Of a stretch of DNA of 64,000 bases, positions 32,320 through 42,599 are shown one piece after another. This DNA is from Gibbula magus. Taxonomy: Eukaryota; Mollusca; Gastropoda; Trochida; Trochidae. The stretch spans positions 80,303,436-80,367,435 of the forward strand of contig OW388291.1 of assembly GCA_936450465.1 (NCBI GenBank). Direction: 5' to 3'. The notes under the pieces are model-generated. The model did not search any database and had not been told where the DNA came from. It saw only the letters and a program-made list of their open reading frames with translations. The translations under genes were made by a program, and so were the position numbers. Each line of letters begins with the position of its first letter. Position 1 is the stretch's first letter.

Positions 32320-34353
32320 ATGCTGCGCGGACGTGGACGCAAGGCCCTGCGACGGCCTAGGACGTTGCATACTAGGACACGCAGCTTTGAAGCCGTTTCA
32401 AGCGACGACGACTTCATCAACGAGATCCATGCTGATGAAGCCTCTGATATGGAGTCAACTGACAGTGATGGTAGCAGTGGTTTAGACAGTGATGATGCAT
32501 ATGATCGGGACACTGTAATAGATAGTGAACATGGTGACACAGATGCTCTGAGTGATATAGAGACAGAGATTGCCAGAAAGATTCTAGCCGCCGGTAATTC
32601 CACCGAAGAAGACTTTAGTGGTTTTGAGGAGGAGTTTGCCGAAATACCACAATATAATCATGATAATTCACAGACGTTTGATGAGTGGGTGGATGGTCCG
32701 CGGCCACGTGTAAACTTGCCTTTCACTGGTCAAACTGGGTTGCGCCAGTTCATAGAACTTCCTGAGAACCCTGAACCTATTGACTTTTTCAATTTGTTTA
32801 TACATAATGATGACTATGAGGATATGGCAATGGAAACCAATAGATATTTCAAACAAGCAATGGAGGACAAAATTCTAAGACCCCGTTCAAGAATGCAACA
32901 GTGGCAAGACACTAATGCAGAAGAGATGAAGGTATTTGTAGCCATGACAATTGCCATGTCATTGGTTGTGCAGAGAAACTTTGCTGATTACTGGTCAACA
33001 AGTGATGTTACCTCAACGCCTTTCTTCGCCAAGTGCATGCCCCGAGACAGGTTTTGGCTTCTTATGACCTACCTACACTTGGCTGACAACAGGAGGATGC
33101 CGGGCCGTAACACCCCGTGCTTTTCACCAATAAATAAACTGGGACACTTGTATAACCGGATAGTTCACCGTTTTTCAAGAGTGTATAAACCGCATCAAAA
33201 CATTTCAGTCGACGAGGGCATGGTGCCCTGGAAAGGTAACTTATCTTTCAAAGTTTATCTTCCCGACAAGCCTAAGAAGTATGGGATAAAGGCTTTCATG
33301 TTGTGTGACTCGCACAACGGATACGTTTGCAAGTTCAAACTCTACACTGGAAAAACGAATGAACCGGTTTCTGAAGGTGGCAAAACTTATGATGTAGTCA
33401 TGGACTTGGTGAACGACTACGTTGGACAGGGGCATCACATCTTTATGGACAACTACTATTCGTCCACAAATCTGTACATAAATTTGTGGGAGCGGGGAAT
33501 AGGTGCCACGGGGACGTTGAGAGCCAATCGAAAGGGACTTCCTGATTCAGTCAAGAAACCTAAAAAGAAAGCCAAGCAAGGGGACATGACAGTTTCTCAC
33601 AACCATGGCCTACTCGTTCTTCGCTACGAAGATAGAAAATCAGTGCTTCTCATGTCTACTGTTGAAGATACACAACTTGAACAAACAGGGAAGAAGAACC
33701 GGGCAACAGGGGAACCAGTTCTCAAGCCGCGCATTGTAACAACGTACAACAAGTACATGGGAGGTGTTGATCGGGCCGACCAGATGTTGTCGTACACGCC
33801 GTTCCGAGTGAAGACCCTGAAGTGGTGGAAACGGGTTTGGTTTCACGTTCTCAACGTTGCCATGTTGAACTCTTACATCGTTTATAAAGAATACAGCAAA
33901 GATAAACCTCTAAAAACAAGTCGGGAATACAGGAAGGCTTTGGCGCAACATATAGTAACATTTGCGGACAAGGAACAAGTTCCATCACTTTGCAGACGTC
34001 CCCGTGGTCGGCCGAGCACGAGCGACGAGAGTGTCACTCGTCTTCATGGACGTCACTTTCCGACGAAGATTGAGCCTGTCAGAAGGAAGAAAAACGTCAC
34101 AAGGATGTGTGTGGTATGCTCTAAGGCAAAACGCGCCGTCCTCGCAAAACAGATTGAAGAAGGCAATGGGCCAGCAAGGAAGAAAAAACGAGTAGGCAGA
34201 GAGTCTTCTTATGAATGTACAGATTGTAATGTTTCTCTGTGCGCCGCACCATGCTTCAAACTGTACCACACCGCCACTGACTATTCCAGGGCTTACATCA
34301 CTGCCACGGAAAAAGAAAGAAATGAAGAAGGGAATGAAGAAGAAGAAAATTGA
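32320..34353 (+). CDS. piggyBac transposase, 677 aa, apparently intact
   Basis: DDE transposase of the piggyBac family (DDE_Tnp_1_7) that cuts and pastes its element at TTAA. The acidic N-terminal third (about 1-125) precedes the catalytic core. Catalytic aspartates are visible as D298 in ISVDEGMVPWKG, D377 in HIFMDNYYSS and D484 in YMGGVDRADQM, with the usual nearby D487. Basic NLS-like runs are at 412-419 and 619-627. An AT-hook-like PRGRP lies at 561-565. The C-terminus holds a Cys-rich zinc-binding domain (C597, C600, C633, C636, C641, C645, H650). No stop or frameshift interrupts it. The ATG at 32320 sits just after an acceptor-like site, so a 5' untranslated exon is possible. Whether it mobilises its own element or the neighbour at 36252 is inference. 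Confidence 0.95.
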   Translation: MLRGRGRKALRRPRTLHTRTRSFEAVSSDDDFINEIHADEASDMESTDSDGSSGLDSDDAYDRDTVIDSEHGDTDALSDIETEIARKILAAGNSTEEDFSGFEEEFAEIPQYNHDNSQTFDEWVDGPRPRVNLPFTGQTGLRQFIELPENPEPIDFFNLFIHNDDYEDMAMETNRYFKQAMEDKILRPRSRMQQWQDTNAEEMKVFVAMTIAMSLVVQRNFADYWSTSDVTSTPFFAKCMPRDRFWLLMTYLHLADNRRMPGRNTPCFSPINKLGHLYNRIVHRFSRVYKPHQNISVDEGMVPWKGNLSFKVYLPDKPKKYGIKAFMLCDSHNGYVCKFKLYTGKTNEPVSEGGKTYDVVMDLVNDYVGQGHHIFMDNYYSSTNLYINLWERGIGATGTLRANRKGLPDSVKKPKKKAKQGDMTVSHNHGLLVLRYEDRKSVLLMSTVEDTQLEQTGKKNRATGEPVLKPRIVTTYNKYMGGVDRADQMLSYTPFRVKTLKWWKRVWFHVLNVAMLNSYIVYKEYSKDKPLKTSREYRKALAQHIVTFADKEQVPSLCRRPRGRPSTSDESVTRLHGRHFPTKIEPVRRKKNVTRMCVVCSKAKRAVLAKQIEEGNGPARKKKRVGRESSYECTDCNVSLCAAPCFKLYHTATDYSRAYITATEKERNEEGNEEEEN

Positions 34354-34508
34354 AAGTAAAGAGAGCCGAAGTGTGGACAACCAGTATATACACATTATAT
34401 ACATACCTTGTTAGGTCCCTAAAGCTGTTCTGCGCACAACCGCAGGTAAATATTGTGTATATTTGTACGTAAATGCATTGTAATTTCATTGTAATACATG
34501 TCATTGCA

Positions 34509-34514
34509 AATAAA
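34509..34514 (+). terminator. Poly(A) signal AATAAA of the transposase gene
   Basis: Canonical AATAAA 156 nt after the stop codon, followed by a T-rich tract. Confidence 0.6.
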
Positions 34515-34619
34515 ATATTTTTTATTTTATCAAAGAGACAGAGAAAGTGAATGCGAGCTTTCATTGGAAGTTCAGCCAGAACCGCATCATAAAAAACACC
34601 CATAAATGCTGAACCGGGT

Positions 34620-35640
34620 GGCCGATTTTCATAAAACTTACATGGGGTAAAGAGGAAAGATTCGGCTTTGATTCAATATAAAATTTATACATGCGCACGA
34701 AAAACTAAAGTTGCGGCACGTGCCCCGATATGCGCGATAGTCAAAAAGTTGCCTCAAAGTACCGAGGGTACCTTCATTTGGCCCGCTATAGCTTCCGAAC
34801 GAAGTTGCGCATTTTTTTTCTTTTTACATCATCGTAAAGAGCAATAAATTGTCTTCAATTCCATGTATCATATGTATATGCGCAGCGAAAAATAAACATG
34901 CGGCAAATGATGCGCCAGATGTCGCAAAAAGTTAGTTTTTCAAAAATGAATTTTCTAAGTACTGGGGGTGCCTTCCTTACGCTCTTCATATATTGCGAAC
35001 CATTTGACGTATTCCAATAATTTTTATATCATTGTAAAGAGGAATAAATTGTCTTCAAGTACATACGTGTTTCGCATGCGCGCGAAATAAATTTACGATT
35101 TTATAAAGCTGGAAATAAAGACAAACTTTACACCGCGCAACATGTATTGCGTTCGCCGCGGTGATTAGTGTATGCTGTGCTCATTAGTACCCATTAGTTC
35201 CACGCGCGCTCGGCTCTGGCACCCTCGAGGAGGTCTCGAGGAGGTCTCGAGGAGGTAACGGTACTGTAATTAGCACAGTCCCGGGGGGACCAAGCAGTGC
35301 CAGTAACTTGGTGCGCGTCGGGACCATTCACGTGGTACTGTCGGGGTAGCGTCACTCTCCTTTGGTTGGTTATATTTTCTGAACCATAAGTCGTATTCTA
35401 ATAATTTTTACGTCATTGTAAAGAGGAATAAACTATCTACAAGCACATATAAATTTCGCAATATGCGCGCTCAGGAGTTTTGATTTCATGAAGCTGGAAA
35501 TAAAGACAAACTTTAGATGACAATAGAATTATAACCATAGGTCGCATTCTAATATTTTTTATATCATTGTAAAGACAAGCATCTGGTCTTCAAGTCCATA
35601 TAAAAATTTCAGTAGCGCGCTCCAAATTCATGATGTTATA
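34620..35640 (+). repeat. Right internal repeat block of the piggyBac element
   Basis: Five or so degenerate copies of the left block unit in the same orientation, with landmarks such as ATCATTGTAAAGAGGAATAA and TGTCTTCAAT near 34850, 35050, 35420 and 35590, and a shared AAGCTGGAAATAAAGACAAA. A 13-bp triplication, GGAGGTCTCGA type, lies at 35220-35258. Confidence 0.7.
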
Positions 35641-36251
35641 AGGCCCGAATTAAAGACAATCTTTACAAAGTAATAGAAAAGTAAAGAAAAATCGTAAAAA
35701 AATAATTCAAAGATGCGGGTATAAAGCAACCATTTGTGTACGGGTGCCGCGACTTGAATTTGTATTCAACGCCCGTATATAGCCCGTATTCGCCATGTAG
35801 ATGCGGTATATTTCGTAAAAACGGTACCGGAATCGCCGCCTGGAAATTCCGCCAGCAGAGCTCGTTAGTGCCTAAGCTCAAACTACTGCTGCGAGCTGCG
35901 AGCCTGTAAATTCCGCCACAGGGGCTAAAAAGGGTAAAATATATATACGCAACGTAAGGGTTAGTATTAAACAGCTTAAGTTGTAATTCTTTCATTAAAA
36001 GATTGCAATGTTTAAGAAGATTAAAAAATAAATTTTTTATCAAAATATCCACAGATCCCTATGCTTTAGCTTTCTAGTTCCATACTTCAGCCTGCCAGTA
36101 TTGCCTAAAGTATTATAAAATCTTACAAATTAGACGTTGGGGAAGGTTGGGGGGAAGGTAATCTACCCATCCCAGCCCTACCCAACATATGTTATATAGA
36201 CCCATACAACTTTCAATCCACTGGAAATATGGAATAGTGACAGAACCTTAA

Positions 36252-37731
36252 CCCTTAACATGCGGGCGACGGAATAATCCGGGCGGGCTATAAGCGATTC
36301 GTAGGTACTCCAGTACGGATCCCGGATCGCTTACTTAGAAGAATTCACGCCTGTCTATGTACTGGGCTAGCCTCCATACCGGGTCACGAGTCGATTGTGT
36401 CCGCGACCCGACCCATGAGAATGGCTGTATTTACGCATCGCGACCCGACATGAGAATAAAGCTTTGTTCAGTGTGTGGTCGGAATATCAAGCAAAATTCA
36501 CACCAATTTGCGTGTGCATTGTTGACCCGTAACGCATCGATAATTAGCTTTACAAAAGGCCAATTATGTCGGGCTTAGCCCCCGAAGCATTAATTCGCTT
36601 GAGGCTATTTTCACCCACGTGTTTGTATTGCCTCGGGTTTGCCTCGCCCGAGACTGCTATCTGCCTCGCATCTCGCGAGACGGGGAAAAAAATCACTAAC
36701 TCGCCTTACTCCCGCACTTCATATCATGTGAGCGAATTGTTTGTTTTCAAAAAAAAATACGGCAAAATAAAGGGGAAACAATGGACTACATTCCCATATA
36801 AAATTAGAAAATCTCAAAAAAATAATAAAGACACAGCAAGCGCCGTGAAAAAGGTCATGTTTACACTTCATAAATTTTGAAACAATCGGCGATTTTCACA
36901 ACTTCTAAAACATTTATCAAGGCTAAAATACTGAATGCATTTTCATAATTTTTATATCACAATAAACCGAAAAGAATAATCTTTTATTCTATATAAAATG
37001 CGCAGATTTATTCACAGAAATAAAGATACAATTTTACCTTTCTGAGAGGCATGTGAAACCAAACGGCACACAAACTAATCAACATATTTTCATCAGTTAT
37101 GGTTCGAGGTTAGCGTTTATTTGAAAAGTCAAACAACATAACCATATTTGGGTTGACATGTGCTTATTTGTCAACTGGTTCGAGATTATGATTTCTTGGA
37201 AAAGTGCGATGAACGACCGTTTGCAATGCCGCATACATGTTGTAAGTATTGACGATTTTATAGGTGGGAATAAAGACAAACTTTACATAGCTATAGAATT
37301 ATAACCAAAGGTCGCATTCTAATAATTTTTATATCATTGTGAAGCTAGACATCTTGTCTTCAATTCCGTATATAAATGGATTTTTTTTCGTTTCGTATTT
37401 ATGATGTTACGAGGCCCGAATAAAAGACAATCTTTCGAAAGTAATAGAATAAAAACGAAAAAACATAGAAAATTCATTCAAAGTTTCGAGTGTGAATTAG
37501 CCATTTGTGTACGGGTTTCGCTACTTGAATTTGTATTGAACGCCCGTATATAGTCCTTATTCGCCATGTAGATGCGGTATATTTTGTAAAAACGATACCG
37601 GAATCGCCGCCTGGAAATTCCGCCAGCAGAGCTAGTTAGTGCCAAAGCCCAAACTACTGCTGCGAGCTGCGAGCCTGTAAATTCCGCCACAGGGGCTAAA
37701 AATGGTAAAATATATATACGCAACGTAAGGG
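36252..37731 (+). mobile_element. Non-autonomous piggyBac relative, 1.48 kb
   Basis: Flanked by perfect TTAA at 36248-36251 and 37732-37735. The left ~340 bp (CCCTTAACATGCGGGCGACG onward) and the right ~450 bp match the ends of the 29799-35960 element with scattered substitutions; the transposase and most internal repeats are missing. It lies 291 bp downstream in the same orientation. It is a deletion derivative or related MITE that could be mobilised in trans. Confidence 0.93.
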
Positions 37732-37735
37732 TTAA

Positions 37736-39620
37736 CAAATGGTTTATTATTTTATATGAGAGTTCTGTTCTATCAGTGAAAAAACTCTCTCTCAAGCTAT
37801 AGTGACACTAACCTTTATATTTATTACTCGCCCTTGTACGATACTACTTTTTTAATATTTGTGCAGCGATATTAAAGTTACCGGCATATGACAACGGACA
37901 AATGACAAATCTGAGTTTCATTACACTGTTGGCTGTTTCGTTAAATTGATTTGAGTGAGGAATAAACAGACTACAAAACTCGATTCCATTCAATACCATT
38001 TTCATTAAACTCATGAATGATTTTGGTATAATAAAATTTCCTTTTCATACCAAATTATCAACTTTAATAACTCATATAAATGATATTGTAAGGAAGATTA
38101 TTTAGTATCCTCTACTTATTGCAAAGATATACTCATATGAATGTCTTGAATGTACAGAATTTTTTTTGCTTTTTAACAACTTTTCATTGCTCATTCAAAA
38201 GAAATTTGGAGACAAGGACAAGGAGAATTAAGAGCAATTGTAACATTGTGAGGTGATGGGAGTTGCGGTTTAATGTCATTTTTCAAGAGTATTTCACTGA
38301 TATCACAGCTGCTAGTATATAGTATTGCACTGGAGATATGTAACTGAGTATGTTTAGCAGAATATGTTTCAATCTTTCATGTAGTAATCCATTCATACAA
38401 AGCATTTATCCATGCATGTTGCATGCTCAAAGCTCTGGGTGACATATTACTCCTGGTCAACGAGTACAACATGTTGCTTGTCAGACCCTCAACGTTCAAG
38501 TTCAGACTACCATCGCATCATACCAGATACCCAATTTACTGCTGGATAGTCAGTGGCACACTTCGAACTAAGTCACTTAGAAAGGTTGACACCACAAGTT
38601 TGTCAAATCATGTCTCAGTGTGGGCCGCGAATGAGTGACCCTTAAAACTCTCAGTTTATCCAGCAACGAAGCAGGTCACCCACCCATGTGCTGAACCCGG
38701 CCCACAGTTGCTGAACTGATAAAGGTTGACTGAGTTATCCACAGGACCGTGTGCCACCACAATTGTTATTGATAAATTAATGCTTCAAAGATATGCTAGT
38801 AGATATGTCTAGTACCATTACATGGCTGGGCCATTTTGTTTTGGGTTCTGCTACTACAAAAACCAAAATCTTTCTCTTTAGTACAAAGAAGAATTCTCAT
38901 AAGTCTTACCTTACGCTGACAGGCATAATATAAAACAATCTGCATGCAACCTGCCAATGATGTGTCAGGAAAAATACTTGCCATGATGAATGTTCTTCTA
39001 TACATGTTACATGTTCTAGACCTACTTGTTTCTGCAGTAACAAGTGCTGACCACACATCCTCTACTCTCTATCTCTCTATCTGTACATGGTTATACATAC
39101 ATGGGACACGATTAACTAAACTACCCATTGTTTTTGTTCTGATAAACATATATAGTACCTTATTTTAGGGAATAAACTTTTTTTATTTCAAAACTGGTCT
39201 CAACTCGAAAAAAGGGTTCTTCTTAGGTTCCTGGCCAAGTTTGCACATCCAGTTGGCCTGGTGTGTCTTAAAAATTTGGAGTAGGATACTTTTACCATTG
39301 CAAAAGGCCCCTTCTTAGAAGAATTGGTCAAAAGAAACCCTTCAGCAGATGACCGGTGACTTAGGCAGCATTGCTGCCATTAGTAGCAACGGGTGAAATG
39401 GAAAGTAGTGACCTGAGTGACCTCTGTGAGGAATCCATATCACCCGATTTGAATCAAATACTTCAGCTTCTTACCTGTATTACTTAATAAGTAAACAAGA
39501 GTATTCTGACAACTCTCCTAGTTGTTGTGACGGCTGTTCCAAACTCAAGACTCAACCCTCCACAAAGTCACATGTTTACATCAGATTTTATATGATGATT
39601 ATAAAGACAGATTTTTTCAC
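37736..39620. other. Intergenic with SINE fragments
   Basis: 38249-38335 is a truncated SINE body (GAGGTGATGGGAGTTGCGGT ... AGAGTATTTCACTGATATC). 38609-38680 matches 24224-24292. No gene is supported. Confidence 0.5.
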
Positions 39621-39639
39621 ATTAAGAATCCTATTAGGT

Positions 39640-39916
39640 GAGGTGATTAGAGGTTTTAACGCCGTTTTCAAGAGTATTTCACTTATATCGTGGCTCCTAG
39701 TATTATGGCAGGGAGAAAGCCTGCAACGCCATGTGGCTATGCATTGCGGTGAAACCTGTAAGCATTTGCTGGAACTAGCGAACCATAGGTGGTACTACGC
39801 TGAAATTCAGTGTAGCATTGCACACAAAGTTGTCTTGCTCCTGGCGGGATTGGAACCCCAGACGTCTTGATCCGAAACTTAACACGCTAACCACTGCGAT
39901 ATCCTGCCTCTAGATT
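39640..39916 (-). mobile_element. tRNA-headed SINE with target duplication
   Basis: Same family as 9756-10034, with the tRNA-like head at the right end (CCTGGCGGGATTGGAACCCC ... AACCACTGCGATATCCTGCC). CTATTAGGT flanks it at 39631-39639 and 39917-39925, part of a longer duplication with one difference (GAATC/GATT before it). This supports retroposition as a unit. Confidence 0.85.
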
Positions 39917-40106
39917 CTATTAGGTACCAACATGTAACTATGATAAGTCAAGGACAATAACTCTAAAAATTATTCATCAAGTAGCCCAAACTTTTGACAA
40001 TCGCGTCACAGATGTATACCCAAAGCATGTATAGGCCTAATGCTTAAGATAAATAGTTAAAGAGCTGTGGAAGGATTTGATTTCAAAAGACAGATGTCCC
40101 TTTTTT

Positions 40107-40142
40107 GGGATGGACAGATGGATGGATGGATGGATGGATGGA
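40107..40142. repeat. GGAT microsatellite
   Basis: Run of GATGGATGGATGG units; a TA run also lies at 40362-40386. Confidence 0.9.
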
Positions 40143-40389
40143 CATACTTACTATGACATAAACCTCCCTTGGTTTCACAGCAGGGTTACTAAGAACAAAA
40201 TATCAAATAAATATATATATATAAAAGTAATGCTAATCAAATTTGTTCCAACATGGCAGCTCATAACCTACGTGTATGACAGAGATTGTTAAAACATTAA
40301 AATGATTCTGTTTGAAAGTAACAAACCAGGTAAGAACAGACCATACACAAACTAATACACCATATATATATATATATATATATATAAAA

Positions 40390-41850
40390 TACATGAGTGA
40401 ATCAGAGCCCTGTCTTGCTGAAAAATAACAACAGCATTGACTCATAAATACCATCGCTATGGCAACACAGTAATGCCTTTCCTCACACGCTGAAGAACTA
40501 ACTCTCTTCTCCTACAGGTGATCTCTCGGAGAGAAGCGAAAATTCTACATTCTGATTTTGGATAGATTATCTTCATACATATAATTTGGAATTCAAATTT
40601 GACAACTTATCAATATTTGAAGTGTTATGTTTAACAAACATACATACCGGGTATCTGAATATGTGAATAATGTTTTTAATAACTCATGTTATATTCACTT
40701 GTAACTAGATTAATGCTTTACAAATATTCGAAACGTCTAAGCTAGTTTCAAGATTTAAAAAAGCTGTAATACTATGGACATCTGTAAAGAGTTAAACAGT
40801 ATTATTCCTAGAGGGCTCTATGTTCTATCTTAGGAGATATCTTCTTGAAAATGGTGTTGAATTGTAAACCCTTCCACATCATGTTGAGGTTGACCAACTG
40901 ACTGGATGAGGTAGAAGGATAATTACAATTCTTGTTTATTTAGTTTACAGAAGGCAGACTAAATCAAGTCTGGCCAGTGATTATGCAAAGTATGAAAGTG
41001 ACAAAAATGTTTCACTATTTCTACTACATAATCATAATAATATCACTTTTTAGAAGCATTTTTTATCTACAACAGCAGCATGACATTTTAGACATTATTT
41101 TCATATTATGTCAAAGCTGTGTAATTTTTTTCTAAAAGACATGGTCTACCTTCTCAATTGACACTCACCACTGCAGGTGAGTTTGTGAATTTCCTTTCTT
41201 GCATACCATGTGATTTATAAGTAGAACACATGCACAATACTACAGATATTTGAAATTGAAGTTACTGGATGGACAACCTCAGAAAAGAAACATTGGAAAA
41301 TCAACCCAATGCACAGAGAAGCAAGTTTAGTCATAGGCAGTGCAAGCAGCTATCAATGTTGCTCATCATTTTCACACTCTTATTGCCATTTTTGTTTACA
41401 GTGTGTGACATGACCACAATTGTGTGTGCAGTTAATAATAGACTAGGTCAATATTTACACAGGCAAACGTCTTTCCAAAAAAGTATGATTTCTCCACTGT
41501 TGGTGAAAAGATCTGCGAAAAATCATTTCTTTCAAATACTTAATACTTTGTAAATGTAAAGCTGGGACTCCAGATTTTAGTTTGTGCAAATAAGCAGATA
41601 AGGTTCCGTGATGAGAACTGGGCTGTTCCTCACGCTTTACATCATTTAGCAAGTGTGGTGAGTCTTTGCAGTTTTGGGTTAAATAATTGCTTTTACATGT
41701 ATAAATCAGCAGGGCGCCACTGCACCACCTGATACATATAAAAAATATTTTTAATAAGATAAAGGGTTAAAGGGCAGATAAGTAAATTAAAATCATACAC
41801 TTTTTCAATTTCAAATGTCACAAATATAACTTTACTGTACGGTACCTAAT
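40390..41850. other. Intergenic / PET117 3' flank
   Basis: No recognisable exon. The part nearest 41850 is probably the PET117 3' untranslated region; no canonical AATAAA on the minus strand is obvious immediately downstream of the stop. Confidence 0.4.
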
Positions 41851-41858
41851 TATTTCCG

Positions 41859-42571
41859 TCAGCTGGACGAGTTCTTCTCCGCTGCGTCAGCTTCATCTCG
41901 TTCTCTCTTCAGAACCTTGGTCAGTTCGATCTGATCCTGCAACATCTTGATGTTCTGAATCTTGCGTGACTGACGCTCCATGTCACGAATTATCCCTCCT
42001 TGTAGTCGCTGTCAACAGAAACATTGTGACAATCAGATGTTTTCAACATTAAAATTATTAAATGAAATTATAAAAATATTAAAAAGACAAAAATATCATC
42101 TGTCTATGCTTGCAATTTTGTTTGCAATGAATTCTTTACAATATATGTATCATTGTATGCCTATATTCATAAATGGAATGGCATATTATACTTTAATGAT
42201 TTTGAAAATGTATTATCATAAATCAATCTTTTTTTCTTTTGTTTTCACTGTTTTCTATATTGTTGTTATATGACCTGAAACTGAAATAAGTTATATATCT
42301 TAGTCTACTTTTGCTTACAGTGAAAGAGAAGAGCTTGAAGTGGCCAATGGGAGATAACTCTTGCCCTACTAAACCAATAAACAAACCCATGTGATACAGA
42401 CGAAACTCGCCTTGAGTTTGACCTCTATGACATACGAATATTGTTTTCACAGCAGCAATCGCATGCAATCCCTACCTGTTTATCCTGTTTCTGGCTGTAG
42501 TGGACATAGTAAACGATCCCAACGGCAAACCCACTGGCCAATCCAAGAGCCATTTTAGAAGTTGTGGACAT
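41859..42571 (-). CDS. PET117: PET117 cytochrome c oxidase assembly factor
   Basis: Two exons: 42476-42571 (ATG at 42571) and 41859-42008, joined in phase 0 across a 467-bp intron with donor CAG/GTAGGG and acceptor GACAG/CGACTA. The product is 81 aa, the same length as vertebrate PET117. Residues 7-22 (MALGLASGFAVGIVYY) form the single membrane helix; the second exon opens RLQGGIIRDMERQ, the family signature, followed by a charged helical tail (QDQIELTKVLKRERDEADA). PET117 is a small mitochondrial inner-membrane protein needed for complex IV assembly, linked in yeast and human to heme a synthase COX15. Both exons and splice sites are intact. Confidence 0.93.
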
Positions 42572-42599
42572 GGTTGGACTTCAGTTCAGTTCACAATCG

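Larger units (their letters stand above)
29799..35960 (+). mobile_element. Autonomous piggyBac transposon, 6.16 kb
   Basis: The left end CCCTTAACATGCG follows TTAA at 29795-29798. The right end TACGCAACGTAAGGG precedes TTAG at 35961-35964, a target site one base from TTAA. The terminal inverted repeat (CCCTTAACATGCG against CCCTTACGTTGCG) matches at 10 of 13 positions. piggyBac elements target TTAA, duplicate it and often excise precisely. The element encodes an apparently intact transposase at 32320-34353. Long flanks on both sides carry degenerate direct repeats. The element is visibly richer in G+C and CpG than its surroundings, consistent with a recent arrival. Confidence 0.93.

Noticed and set aside
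33985..34603. Minus-strand open frames over the 3' end of the transposase
   Set aside because: They are antisense shadows of the real reading frame.
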